Counted from the first letter of the stretch, positions 1 to 11,942 are shown. The stretch is 64,000 bases of DNA from Pholiota molesta (GCA_014925825.1 JACGCK010000048.1:62001-126000), one strand, 5' to 3'. Notes: generated from the sequence alone by a model not told the origin. Program-made: numbers and translations.

Positions 1-3000
1 CGGACGGAATCTGCGCTATCGGAAGGCGATCAGGAGCGACGCGCACAACTGGAGCAAGAGGACAACTTCGCGTCTGCCATGTCGCTTTTTGAGGGTGTCT
101 TGGCCGTCGGTGGCAAGGATCAGCTCCAGGCCAGCACTTTCGTCCGCCTCGTCCACTGCGCTGCGAACCACAGCGACGTGCACGCGGCCATCCATGTTTT
201 CGCACAGTTGGAGTCCCTGCAAATTCCTATCCCTATCCCGATGTACCGCTACCTGATCCTCGCGTTCTCGAATGCCGGCCAAATCGAACAGGCGGAGGAA
301 ATCTTCAAGTCGTTCGTTGACGCAGGCGTACGGAGCAAACTGGCACGGTATCCTGCGCACTTGGCTCAAGCTGGCCGCCAAGCCCATATCATGGTTTGGA
401 ACACCATGATGGAGGCGTACTTCCGCGCCGGCGCCCCGGAAAAGGCTATCGAGCTCGTCGACCAGGTCCTGAAATCAGAGGCAGGAAACAACTTCACTCC
501 CGCCGATGTGCCCATCGCGACGTCGTCTATGTTCTCGACCGTCATCAGCGGGTTCCTGCAGGCGGGCGACGTCGCATCCGCGCTGGCTTGGTTCGATAAG
601 CTGTTGACACAGGAGAAGGCGCCGGACGATCCGTACCAGGGCATTTCGGGCGGCGTCATGCGCCCCGACGGTCTTTCGTGGTTCCTGATGCTTGATGCTC
701 TCGCGACACACGGCATGATCGAGGACATGAACCGGATTTTCAAAGTGCTCAAGGACGTGCACGTCGAAGACAGCATCCGCATCACCTCCACCATGCGCCT
801 CATCCTCTACACCGCCAACTTCGACTACCTGGACAAGCGGACCGCGGACCGCGACGCCGCCGTCGCGCTCGTCGACTGGATGCTGCAGGACCTGGCGGAG
901 GCGCGCGAGGAGAGCGCCTCGCACCTGCAGTGGAACAAGCTGATGCGGATCATGTGCAGCCATCTCGTGACGTACGGCGCGCTCGACCGCGCGGCGCGCG
1001 TGTTCCACGACGCGACGGTGCAGATCTACACGGACGGCAACATCTCGCTCTCGGTCAACCCGATCCTCATGGCGCAGGTCATGGGGCGCAAGGTGCAGAA
1101 CTTCATCCAGCGCGTGTACCGCGTGGTGTACCAGGGCGCGGGCACGCTGTCGTTCCTCCCCGCGCTGCTCCTCGCGCGGCTGGCGCACCAGCTGGAGCTG
1201 CAGTATGATTTGATGTTCGCGCCCGTGCTGCTGCACGCGTACGGGCTGGCGAAGGCGGACGGGACGCTGGAGTTCACCACGTTCACGGCGGAGGAGTGGG
1301 AGGTGCTCCTCATGCACGCGGCGCACTTCGAGCTCAACGCGCTCGACGGCAACCCCGCGCAGCTGCCGCACATTCGGCACTTCGCGTTCAGCGGCGACGT
1401 GCTGTCGCTGCTTGAGGAGTTCCGCAGCCGGGACGCGGCGTTCGAGTCGCTGAGCGAGGATGTCAGGCAGCGGATCGTCAGCGTCGTCGACAAGAAGATG
1501 GGCGTGGAGGGACGGCAGGAGCTCTTCGCGAGCTACGGTCCGGCGTACGCGGCGACCTCGGAACACTACGACCAGCTCCGGTACCGCGCGCTGGAAAACG
1601 CGGTCGTCAAGTCCGCGGACCTCCTCGAGCCCGTCGAGGCGCAGCTCCTTCCCCTCGACGAGCAGCTACAAATCAAGTCGGACACCTACCTCTCCCGGGC
1701 GATCACGCACGTCCTCGGCTCCGTCGCGGTCGTCGTGCAGGAGCGCCAGCTGAACAAGGCGTACAAGATGTTCGAGAACGGGCTGCAGCGCGGCGTCGCG
1801 CCCGCGCCGTACGTGCTCTGCCGGCTGATCGAGGGCTGGGGCCGCTTCGGGGCCCTCGACCGCGTGCGCGAGCTGTACACCGCGGCGCAGGCGGTGCTCG
1901 CGCAGGAGCCGGCGGAGAGCCAGAGGTACGAGTGGGCCGCGGTCGAGAACAGCATGGTGATCGCGCTCGCGCACGCGGGGCACGTCGACGCGGCGCACGT
2001 GCACCGCGCGCGCATCCTCGCGCAGGGGCTCGCGCCGTCCGCGGACGCGTACGGGATCCTCGTGCAGCTCGTGCGCGACACGACGGACGACACGTCCGGC
2101 GCGATCGCGTTGTTCCAGGAGGCGGTGGAGCGCGGGGTGAAGCCGAACATGTACCTGTACAACAACATCATCTCGAAGCTGTCGAAGGCGCGCAAGGCGG
2201 ACTACGCGCTCGAGCTGTTCCAGCAGATGAAGGCGAGCGGGGTCCGGGTGTCGTCGATTACGTATGGGACGGTGATCGGGGCGTGTGCGCGGGTGGGCGA
2301 TGTCGCGTCGGCGGAGAGCCTGTTCAAGGAGATGACAAGGTCGCGCAACTTCAAGCCGCGGGTGCCGCCGTATAACACGATGATGCAGCTGCATACGACG
2401 ACTAAGCCGAACAGGGTGTCTGCGCTATACTACTACGATGAGATGCGCAAGGCGGGTGTGAGCCCGTCTGCTCATACTTACAAGGTGCGTAATTCTGTAT
2501 TTATTTCTGGCCATATTTATTGATAACATTTCTTCTTCGCGTATTGTAGCTGCTTTTGGACGCTTATGGCTCAGTCGAACCCGTTGAACTCGAGCCCATG
2601 GAGAAAGTCTTTTCCCAGCTGTTGAAAGATAAATCCGTCGAAGTCACAGGTGCCCACTTTGCCTCGCTCATCAACGCCTACGGATGTGTCTCCAAGGACC
2701 TGGACAAGGCGATCTCCGTCTTCGAGTCCATGGGCACCTACGCCCGTGCACCCAAGCCGGACGCCGTCGCCTTCGAAGCCATCATCAACGCCATCGTCGC
2801 CCACAAGCAGACCGACCTCCTCCCCGTTTACATTAACAAGATGGTGGAGGCGGGCGTACACATGACGGCGTATATCGCGAACTTCTTGATCAAGGGCTAC
2901 GCTAATGTCGGCGACTTGGACAAGGCGCGGGAGATCTTCGAGTCGCTTTCGAACCCCCCGACAGGCGTCGCTGCTCCTAATAACCATGTTCCTCACAGCC

Positions 3001-3317
3001 CAGATATGAGCAGTGAGGTTCCCGTTATGGCGCCCGTGTATCGTGAGGTACGTGATTCTTGTGTTGTATCAATTGTATTTTCCATTTTCTGACTGTATTT
3101 TCTTAGCCTTCAACATGGGAAGTTATGGTGAGAGCGGAACTCGGCGCTGGCAATCGCGATGCCGCGCTGGATCTGCTTGAACGATTGAGAGAACGGTACG
3201 TTGCTATGCATTTTTCTATCTCTTCTCAATCTTACGAAATTCTCCTACAGACAATACCCCGAAGCAGTCTACAGTCGAATAAGCGGAATCCTCACGGATT
3301 TCTCTGTTCCACAATAA
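1..3317 (+). CDS. Pentatricopeptide repeat (PPR) protein, 5' end outside window
   Basis: Probable mitochondrial RNA-binding protein. The frame is open from the first base, so the start codon lies upstream. Exons: 1-2484, 2550-3047, 3107-3195, 3251-3317; every junction keeps frame and the stop is TAA at 3315-3317, giving about 1045 visible residues. Many 35-residue helical-hairpin units are visible, for example the stretches around 'YNNIISKLSKARKADYALEL', 'YGTVIGACARVGDVASAESL' and 'ANFLIKGYANVGDLDKAREI', which carry the PPR pattern of a paired-helix repeat with an A/G-x-A-x-x-L/I-F ending. Fungal PPR proteins of this size usually act in mitochondrial mRNA stability or translation; the Pet309/Cya-5 type (COX1 translation) is the closest guess, but that is inference from size and repeat style. 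Third codon positions are strongly G/C. The gene converges on the coilin-like gene. Confidence 0.9.
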
Positions 3318-3824
3318 GCACTTCATCGCCCTTCATTGACTACGCACCCCGGATATCGAACCCAAACTGACACGGACATGTTTTGAACATGTACAAGATG
3401 CGCCTCTAAGGCGCTTCCACCCTCTCTAATCACCATGACATCCGCCCGCCACGCGGATGCCACGCGCTTTCACCAACCTCAATCTGTATCATACTGCCTA
3501 TCTATCTCTCAATCATCCTGCCATTTGTATTACCCAGTAGACAGCATTTACCTGTTCGTTTTCGCCCAGTACTTATTTACCCGTACTGATCCCTAAAAGT
3601 AGAGTATGCGCCGAACATCCTCTCTCCCCCATCGCTATTGTTTATTTACCCGTGTAGAGGGCCATTACGACAGTTATATAGCTAGTCATCCGTTTTGGAT
3701 TTAAATTATAGACCAACGACTCGGACGAAAAAGAGTGGATTGAATGAGCCCAATGATTAGCTGGATTTTTGATGGCGTAAAATCAACTGTAACTCGAAAA
3801 AATCAATTGTTACTCGAACAACAG
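3318..3824. other. Intergenic, shared 3' ends of two convergent genes
   Basis: Half-kilobase between the stop codons of the PPR gene and the coilin-like gene. It is AT-richer than the coding DNA and holds only 3' UTR and terminator functions as far as can be seen. A near-repeat of 'actcgaaaaaatcaa' and 'tactcgaacaac' occurs at about 3792-3822. No further gene is supported. Confidence 0.6.
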
Positions 3825-5843
3825 CTAGAAATTTAACAATCGCCATTCACAGCCTAGTACATCTGACCAGCACCAGCCCACTGTCTCTTCTACCTCCTCT
3901 CCGTCACCTCCAGTACCGTTCAACCCAAATGCAAATGCAGCTTCGTTATCGGCGGTTCGGCGTATGGCGCGCACGACCACCTCTTTTTTAGAAGCGGAGT
4001 CCGGGATTTCCAGAACTTCCACTACCCGTGCAACGTTCAGCAGAACCTCGGGAGAGAATGTGCGTGGGTTGATCCCCAATGCCTGTGATTCGCGAATGAG
4101 AAAAGACACAGGTGGAGCATAAGCAGAACGCGGGCAACACGCACCTTCCAGCCAACGAAAACGCCCGGTGTGAGTTGATCATGGCTCGAGACCAGCAACG
4201 CACTATCCCACTGCTTCTCCGCGCGGTCCCAGTCAAAATCGAGTCCTCCAGTGGTTGCGCCACCCTCACCCGCTCCTTCCGAGTAATCCAGCAGCACATC
4301 CCCGGCTGCTGCTGCACCGTCACCGGCGTCACCCCGCGCCCCCTCCTCCGCATAGTACGAATCATCCCCGTAGTACTGCTCCTCTCCGTACGATACTCTC
4401 TTCTTCTTGCCCCTACTCTTCTTCGCCCTGGCGGACTTGCCGTTGTTCTCCGCGGAGTAGGAGTAGTCGCCCCACATGCCGGCTTCGACGTCGACGCTCG
4501 TCACGAACATATTGGCCGGCAGCGCGCCGCGCTCCTGGATCTCGGAGGGCGGTACGAGGCGTGCGTGTGGCGCCGGGCCGGTGGAGTTGAACAACGACAC
4601 CGACGGGGTCGAAACGGCGGCGGCGGACGCTTGGGGTGGGCCATCGATGGGCATCCGCTCGTCCGGGGATTCGGTGGGTGCGGGTTGTGAGGGCGCGGGT
4701 ATATTCGCGGCGGTGCTCGGACGCTGCTCGTCGAAGACGATCTTCTGGGGAATGGGATTCGACATGGAGAGCTTGAACCCCTTCTTCTTGTTTTTGTTCC
4801 GCATGGAGCTCATCATTACCTGGTCCTGGGTGATATACACAGGGGCAGGCGTTGCGTCGTTGCTACCAGCATCAGCAGCCTGAGCGGTGACGGATGCAAC
4901 GGGAGGTGGGGAGGGAGGGAGAGGGATTGTCGCTGGGTTAATCGTGGACGGTCGTGGTTTCGGGGGTCCTAGAGGTGTGCTGTTTACTTCGGAGGCTCCG
5001 TTCAAGGTAGGCGCTGTGGAAGCAACGCCAGACTTCAGATATTCTCGCTTTTTTCGACGACGTTTGTTCCGGGAGTGAGTTGAAGGCTTGCCCAGGCCAG
5101 GAGGTACATGAATGGCGCTTAATTAATAATATTGAGCCGGCGAGCTTGGATTGAAGAGTGGGGCTTACGTGGTAGTAGATTTGGGGATTACTGAACGATT
5201 GGTAATGGCCTTTTTTGAAGACAGCGGTCTCGAGGGCGATGACGAAGCAGAGGAGGATGAAGTGGACGAGGTGGATGAGGAAGATGTGGACGAGGAAGAT
5301 GAGGAAGAAGACGATGAAGACGAGGACGAGGAAGATGAGTCCGATTCAGATTCACTTTCATATCGTTCTGGAAATGGTTTAGCGACGCGATTTTTAGTTG
5401 AGGTCGTAACCAGTCCCGATGGCTTAGGCTGCCCAGCTGATAATGTATTGGGTTCTTTGGAAATATGCGACCTTTTTCGCTTCTGGCCATGAGGTTTTTC
5501 TGTTCAAGTAAAATAAAGTCAATATGACTCAAAAGACACTGACGAACTGCGCACCAGGCATCACACGCATCTCAACATCTGCTACCTCCGGTGGCGAGAG
5601 CTGCTTTACGCAGATAAGATCGCCATCCCGTACAGCTGAGAAAGGACTATCGTCTAGTAGTTCGAAACCATCGAGCACGAGAATAAGATTTCGTCCATGG
5701 TATTGGGCATTTTTCAGGCCTTGAACGCGTCGACAAAGTTCATCCTTGAGGTTGGCTATGTTATCTGGAACGTTATGTGCATCTGGGACAAACCAGGCCT
5801 TTACTTCGGGTAGTGGACTATAGGTTTGGATGCGTATACGCAT
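3825..5843 (-). CDS. Coilin-like nuclear protein
   Basis: Exons (minus): 5843-5555, 5499-5169, 5117-4145, 4082-3825; phases 1, 2 and 0 match, giving 616 residues. The start was chosen at the Met of MRIRIQTY because the coilin N-terminal ubiquitin-like fold begins there; the frame is open further upstream. Domains: residues 1-95 resemble the coilin N-terminal self-association domain, including the ending 'FSAVRDGDLICVKQ'. Next come a basic KRKR stretch, a long Ser-rich run encoded by GAN/TCN repeats, and a basic block 'RNKRRRKKREY' preceded by Gly-Lys-Pro as in other coilins. The C-terminal part, with 'RLVPPSEIQERG' and 'LPANMFVTSVDVEAG', fits the atypical Tudor-like domain. Coilin scaffolds Cajal bodies and snRNP maturation in the nucleus. 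The family call rests on the order of domains; function in this fungus is inferred. Confidence 0.7.
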
Positions 5844-6174
5844 GGGAGCCAGAGGGTAGGCTTTCAGGGAGGTGGTGGTAAGAAACAAGTCAAAGTTTGG
5901 ATAAAAGCGGGCCCTGTTCCCGTCACATGATCGCATCTCATATTTATTTAATGCCACCGTGATGATAAACGGCTGGGCGCTTAAATCAGTTCGGACGTCC
6001 TGTGAGATCTACTGCAGGGCGTTCCATCTTAACGACGACACTACAGCTAATAACGTCAATATATTATGTTTGGGACAAAGATAAACAAGCGTAGACCTAT
6101 TCAAGATTCCTGGATTCATGACACAAAAAAAAAAAATTATGCACTACAATGTGGACAGAGAAATCGAAACTTGT
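5844..6174. other. Intergenic: coilin promoter side / 3' flank of membrane-protein gene
   Basis: Contains the 5' flank of the coilin-like gene and the 3' flank of the next minus-strand gene. A run of about 14 A residues lies at 6123-6137. No coding sequence is supported. Confidence 0.5.
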
Positions 6175-7157
6175 CTAGCACAGCTCTCTTGCAAATTTGA
6201 TTCCTCGATATACAGGTGCAATGACCATCGCCGTCAAGATCATCAGAAAGCTCACGCTGATTATTTCTCCACGTCTCATCGCCGCGCTGCCAGACTCTGC
6301 GCTTCCCTTTTGCACAGCCCATGGCAGACCAAGTACTGTAATAAAGCAGAATATAACCGACCTAGACGAGTTGAATCACAGATATATCAGATTGTTATAA
6401 TTTCTGGCGTAAATTACAGAAGAAATGACACACCATACTAACAAAGATAGTGGAAGTGCGGGAAAGGACCAAAATCTTATAGATTCCAAGTTATCAAGCG
6501 ACTGCGATGCCTACAAGGGGAATTAATATATCAATGTAATTAACGGCTTGTAGTAAAACCGTTATTGTCCACCGACCTTTATCCATTGATTCGGACATTT
6601 TCCATCCTTCGATCGATGGATGATTAACCTGAAGGATGTACCGAGTACCAGCCCAGCGCTCGAAAATATGAATGATATAATGGCGGTTGTCCTCCCAATC
6701 GTGCTCTTGAGGACCAAGTCAATCTGCAAAAGCGCAACGGCAAGACTAATTTCAATGCTGCTTAGCTAGTAGTACGTATTGAATAGATATGTTTTGGGAT
6801 ACTTACGATAAAATAAGTGCACACCCTAAGCAAATCTGTTTCCATTGTTTCTTCAGTTTTCCTACAATAATGTTCCATTCGGCGAATCCATGGTTGGTGT
6901 TGACAACAAAGGGAAGCCCATCCGATCCAGCATCCACCGCCCTTGGCACATATGGCCATGTTTTGTAGAAGACGCGACAAAGACCAAACGTCATGATCAC
7001 CCAAATAGCTCTCGGTAGCCAGTGCCCAAGGCTACTGATGCACTGCCTGCAAATCATGAATACTAATTATCAGCGTCTCGTTAAGTAGAGCAAGGATCGA
7101 GAGCAAGACACACCTCTGACAATGTCTTGAGTTGAGGTGAGAAGCAATGGCGGACAT
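6175..7157 (-). CDS. Small multi-pass membrane protein, unknown family
   Basis: Not recognised by name. Assembled from five short exons (minus): 7157-7114, 7046-6807, 6757-6577, 6510-6434, 6361-6175; all phases agree (2,2,0,2) and the sum is 729 nt, 242 residues. Four to five hydrophobic segments are visible: 'RAIWVIMTFGLCRVFY', 'CLGCALILSSIEISLAVALL', 'TAIISFIFSSAGLVLGTSF', the pair spanning 'FPALPLSLLVWSVIFCFITV', and 'IISVSFLMILTAMVIAPVY'. The third exon has two in-frame acceptors three bases apart (AAG then CAG), so one residue is uncertain. The consistent hydrophobicity across four independently chosen splice junctions argues that the model is real. No signal peptide, enzyme motif or known transporter signature was seen. 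Role unknown. Confidence 0.6.
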
Positions 7158-8506
7158 GACAGTTTGGGGTTAAATGGGAGTAAGCGTCGAGCGTTGGAAA
7201 ACTGGCGCTTTGAGTTTCTAGGTCATTAGAAATCTCTACTCTTTATATGTAATCCAACCCAGGAGCAGGAGTTGACAAGATCTTTAAAATATAGTACATC
7301 CTAGACGCTTATGAACATTCAAATTGAAAGTTGTATGAAAGTAGCGAACCAATAGCGAACGAAGATGCTTGCTTTCGGGCGGATGCCGACGACGTGCCGT
7401 GCTCTTCTTTTCATCTCCTGAGGGGAATGAGGCTGAATCAAGGCTGAAAGAGGCCGGAGGAAGGCCAATTTTGACCCACTATGCTGGTTCAGACTGAATC
7501 AAGGGCCCAGTCTGCTGGTTCAACGTCAACGTTCAACGCAACGTTCAAGCTTCAAACGTTCAGGGTCCAGTGCTGGTCCAGTGTCAATTCTGTCTGCTTT
7601 CGATCAGTAATACATTTATTATCTAATCTCTGAGATGCGGTCGTGCAAGCGATCCGGTACTTATACGTAGATATTCACCAGAGCGACATACATCTCGCAT
7701 ACATCCGAGTCCAGTGCAGCATGTGCACTGGTTGTGCTATGCCATGTCCACTGTGGGTGATAATGTGGGGAGAACCAACTCGACCACGGATCCTCGTCAT
7801 CCGGCGCGTCTGAAGAGGACGACGACTCAACGCTTAATTCTCCCAGTAGTAGCTTGCACTGTTAACTATAAGGGATTTATGTGGATTTCCTGGCAGTCTG
7901 CACATTGTCTACATATGTATTCAGAATTTCAAGACACATCCACTCCATTCAAACAACTAATTGTACTATCCGATACACAATGTTATATACAATGAATAGC
8001 ATCCACAAACTCATGTTCATATCGTAGTATCAGAATGTAGACATCTTTGGCATTTGTGAGCTCAAAACCCTTCGTTCGAGTAGAGTACATGTCCACTAAT
8101 TGGTATCACGCGTTACATTTTTGGAGTTTTTCAATTTTTACCTGCGTTACATATCCGTGACATGAACCTATGGTCGAAATACTACGGTAGAGCCGGAGAA
8201 TGGGAATCCTAAGGCAATCCCTACCAAGTATGTCGCATGTGCACTTGGCAGAGGTGCAACATGTGCAAGTGGGGTGTGAATCCGAGCCAAATGCACCTTG
8301 CTTTACATCAACTGCGGCGATAGAGCTGTGCGATTGAATTGTCTATCCCTTGTGCGGGGTGTGCGGGATTTCACACATTACTTACAAGGAATACAAGTAA
8401 CCAGGCGTCATGCACTTGGGATATCAACAGGCCTGTCATATGAGCCTCGAATGCAAGGCTATAAATGATGTAGGGGCGTATAAATCGTCGCACTCTAACC
8501 AACTAT
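7158..8506. other. Long intergenic region
   Basis: 1.3 kb between two minus-strand genes, AT-rich and without a convincing reading frame or splice pattern. It contains a short repetitive stretch (separate entry) and several loosely related 'gcacttgg / gtgcaagtgg' words around 8240-8420. It should include the 5' flank of the membrane-protein gene. Confidence 0.5.
7485..7580. repeat. Short imperfect repeats of 'ggttcaacg' type
   Basis: The words 'ctggttca', 'gttcaacg' and 'gtccagtgctgg' recur several times over about 100 bases ('ctgctggttcaacgtcaacg', 'ttcaacgcaacgttcaagc'). This is a local low-complexity cluster, not a unit with defined ends. Confidence 0.45.
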
Positions 8507-9825
8507 CTAAGCGACAAAGGCCTTGCCCTTCTCGATGTTTTTCTTGAGCTCAGGCAAGCACGCCTCGAGCAGCTTCTTCTCTGATGCAGAGAGCTCACCA
8601 AGAGGGAAGATCTGCTTGACACCCTCAGGCTATCAAAAAATAAAAGAGAGTCGAAGTCAGCGGCGTTAGATCAATTAATGCCATATATAGAAAAACACGT
8701 ACGCCGAGCTCGACGTTCGACGAGAAGAAGTCAATGCCCTGGTCCTCGAACAGAGGGCTCCTCACGAAAGTGGGGGTGATAACACCGGTCTCGCCGTTCA
8801 GCCCGCGGAGGAGCGAGTTCGTGAACTTGGCACCAGCGTACGCCATCGAGAGGGTAGCGCTTCCAGCGCCGTCCTTCGCCTTGACAACTTCATCACCACC
8901 GAACTGGATGCGGTGCACGAGCTTGTCGTAGACCTCGCCAGTGAGGTCCTTTCCGTATTTGTTCTGGGACAGGAGGGGCACGATTGTGGGTCCGCTGTGT
9001 CCGCCGACGACGGTCACGACAGTGTCCTGGGGCGACGCGTTTTTGACACCAGCCAAGAAGCGGGCGGCGCGGACAACGTCGAGGGTGGTGACACCGAAAA
9101 GGCGGCGGGGATCGAAGACACCGGCCTTCTCAAGGGTAGCAGCGACGATGGGGACGGTGGAGTTGACGGGGTTGGAGATGACGAGGATGTGGGCTTTGGG
9201 GGAGACGCGGGCGATTGCGGCAGCAAGGTCACGAACAATGGAGGCGTTGGTCTATGAAAAAGGCACTTTTGAATGAGCAAGTAGGCTTGATAAATTTCTT
9301 TTTAGCGACTTACGTTGAAAAGGTCATCACGGGTCATCTAGGAATGGGTCAGTTTCAAAAATGCTACTGCAATAGATCAAGCAGGACTCACTCCAGGCTA
9401 ACAACAAAAGCGTCAGTAAAAGTCAAATGTACAGGTGCTTCAGATGCTACGAACCTTCCTTGGGACACCAGCGGGGATAACAACAACCTCCACACCCTCG
9501 AGAGCTTGGTCGAGCTGATCAGCAGCATAACCTGTCACCTACACGTCACGCAAGATGAGCCCAACACCTACACCCAGCCAACAAGCCCACAAACCTCGCT
9601 GGCGGTATCGACGTGGCTAACGTCGGCAGCAACACCGGGGGCGCCCCGGATATCGTAGAGGCTGAGCGAGGTGACGAGGGGGTCGTTTTTGAGGAGCAGG
9701 GAGAGAGGTTGGCCAATTCCTCCTCCGGCGCCGAGCACAGCGACCTTGGTCTGGTTAGCAGCCGAGGCGGAGAAGAAGCGCGCTGAGGGCGCGGCCAGGG
9801 CACGGACGGCTGAGCGGGCGAACAT
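8507..9825 (-). CDS. Malate dehydrogenase, mitochondrial
   Basis: Oxidises L-malate to oxaloacetate with NAD+ in the TCA cycle, in the mitochondrial matrix. Exons (minus): 9825-9595, 9538-9455, 9397-9392, 9337-9314, 9251-8703, 8629-8507; 338 residues, the usual length. The first 25 residues ([10 protein letters not shown]..., Arg/Ser/Ala-rich, no acidic residues) form a mitochondrial targeting presequence. The Rossmann glycine motif GAGGGIG is at residues 32-38. The substrate arginine loop is 'GVPRKPGMTRDD', then 'ISNPVNST', and the catalytic dyad is Asp173 (TTLDVVRA) with His200 (VVGGHSGPT). The third exon is only CCTGGA (Pro-Gly) and the fourth is 24 nt; both are required to restore the conserved [11 protein letters not shown] loop, so they are secure. 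The gene is complete and shows no damage. Confidence 0.97.
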
Positions 9826-10240
9826 GGTGCAGATTTTGGGGGGAGGTGGTGGTGGTGGTGGTCAGAGAATAAAGCTTGGGGAATTTCTTGGACGACGCCG
9901 GCGTCCTGTTCCGCACGCGTCACGGGTTTCCTCCGTTCGGATCGTTTCGGGCCCGTCCGTGAGACGCACACCGAAACTATTCTTGCCATCCGTCCCCACC
10001 CCCCCCAACGCGAAAATATTATTACAGTGACAATGGCATGCGCATTTCACAGGTTAGAGACAGTCATGAGAGTTCTTCTTTGTAGTTTTTTTATGGAAGA
10101 AATATACACATTTTAATTCATACTTGGATTCAGATTTTTTGTTCGTTATTCCAGAAGGAAAGAGGTCAGTTTTGCTAGATAGATTTTTTATTTTTACTAA
10201 TCATTTTATCGTTATCAAGAATACACTGTTGCTCGAAAAT
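9826..10240. other. Intergenic with GGT microsatellite; MDH promoter side
   Basis: 5' flank of malate dehydrogenase and 3' flank of the next gene. A short (GGT)n run lies at about 9845-9862 in the probable 5' UTR. No gene seen. Confidence 0.5.
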
Positions 10241-11565
10241 TCAATAGGTATCAGGGATGGGGGCTGGCAGGCCTGCCTTTCGGCATTCACAATTTATGAA
10301 CTTCGTAAGAGAACTTCGCAAACACCTCAACGTCGACCGTTCATCGTAATCAACACCGTACATGTCAAGCAACATCATAAGCATCTTGCGACTATTAAGA
10401 ACATCTCTGAGCTCTCGCAACACCCAAAACACCTGGTACGTGGAAAACTGCTCGTCGGTCGCAACCGAGTCTATGATTTCTCGACAAGCTGGTGTATCAT
10501 CGGATTTTATGCATTCCGCAAGCGATACATGCTCGAGAATAGCGCGTATGATATCTTTGCGTTGGATATCATTGGGCAAAGATATGTTGTGACTTTTAGC
10601 GAGATTCATCAATTCGCTGCGCTTTTGAAGAGCAATCCCTTGGAAGATACCGCTGTAGGGATCAAAACATAGCGATTGGCACGAAGATGAGCTATGAAAA
10701 GCTGCCAGTTGCGTCCCAAATGCACGACGTAATTTATTTCTCAAGAATTTACGATCATGAAAAGCACCATAACGCCAAGGCACTCCACGAGAGAGATCAA
10801 TTTCCGAGTGTCCAAATCCACTGTGTTTGAATCATCCAAAAGCTTTTCAACGCACGCAGAAATATCACGGCTTGACGCGAAACCGTTACTCAAAATACGG
10901 CATCCCATAGTATCCATACATGCAGGACGGTTTTCGCCTTTTAACCTCGAATAACATTCTCCAGTAACGATATGCTTCAAAAGCTTGAGCCTAGACCGAC
11001 GTTCATCCAGAACATTCAATGATGACTCGAATTGTAGACCATGCATCTCGAGCAACTGAAAAATGTCGAAGTCCTTGTTACAAAAGACAGACATGCATAT
11101 GCCAGTGGCGTCATGACCGAGCAATATAGCGCGAAGATAATCGGCACCTCGAGACAATATCGGGAGAGATTGGATGGGCAATTTTGGGCAAATATGCATC
11201 GCAAATATAATATCATGTTTTATATCATTTTTATCATTTTTATCATGGTTTATTTTTGTGGCAGAGTGACGGACATATTCCGTCAACTCAGAGACTGTAT
11301 GAATGTGAGCAACAGATTCGCTCTCGATGGTGATATGGAACCTACAAGTGCCACGCTCTAAAGCCCAGCCCGCATCGAGAGATACCCCCGCCGGAGTATC
11401 ATCCATTACGACGAAAGGAACGAGATCCATTGCCTTTCCGTCCTTGCCAGACGAACGGTGGTCCGAGAGTCCAGAAGAATCAAGGAAAGCCCGAGAAACG
11501 CAAGTACTAGCGATGTCATTAACGCCCCGAGAAGTAGCAGAAATGTTTTCGATAGTAATAGACAT
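10241..11565 (-). pseudogene. Gene with tandem SAP-like helical modules, frameshifted
   Basis: Two minus-strand frames join end to end: the first runs from the ATG at 11565 (MSITIENISATS) to a stop at 10741. The second is open across about 10780-10241 and ends 'LPAPIPDTY'. They overlap near 10755-10775, where a one-base shift turns 'LVECLGV' into 'YGAFHDRKF'. Residue patterns match across the break: 'LLEMHGLQF...RLKLLKHIVTGEC', 'LVECLGV...', 'LMNLAKSHNIS...RKDIIRAILEHVS.AEC' and 'MLLDMYGVDYDE...LRSSLTKFINCEC' are variants of one ~35-residue module ending in Cys. The third resembles a SAP (helix-extended loop-helix) motif. There is no plausible intron at the break. It may be a pseudogene, a sequencing indel, or part of an old mobile element. 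Function unknown. Confidence 0.45.
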
Positions 11566-11942
11566 TGTGAAAAATAGCAGCAAGGTAGGTGGTGGTGATG
11601 GGAGGAAGGAAAGATTGGGGAGAAGGAGTTGGTAGGTGTTTATATTGGCGTTATTGTCTAAGACAAAACGTGACGTCAACAAGGGAAATCATCAATGACA
11701 TCATGCTGCATTTGTTACGCGTTACAAATCACGTGTACTTGCATTTTGTGACCAGTTCAAACGCCTGCAAATGTGTGACACATTGTCCTCGTGAGGTCGA
11801 CGTCAGATTCTTGACTAGCTGCATAGTAGTGTATATCGTATTCGCCATCTATCCATAACACAACTCGAGTGTCGAACAGAAGCGTTCACAAGAATATCTT
11901 GGACGACCTGGCTTCCTCAGAGATTATCTACCAGACTTGGGG
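11566..11942. promoter_or_regulatory. Divergent promoter region between SAP-like gene and cyclin C
   Basis: The two flanking genes point away from each other, so this 377-bp stretch should carry both promoters. 'tgacgtcaacaag' and 'tcgacgtcagat' (about 11672 and 11798) are ACGTCA-type sites of the kind bound by bZIP factors; that reading is inference. Confidence 0.4.

Noticed and set aside
475..1566. Long minus-strand frame over the PPR gene
   Set aside because: High G/C third positions of the PPR gene leave its antisense open. The translation is Arg/His/Val-rich without a motif.
5151..5492. Plus-strand frame with a long Asp/Glu run
   Set aside because: It is the reverse complement of the Ser-rich run in the coilin-like gene, whose frame is fixed by two splice junctions.
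6118..6441. Plus-strand frame starting in a poly-A run
   Set aside because: It lies antisense to exons of the small membrane-protein gene and has no coding character.
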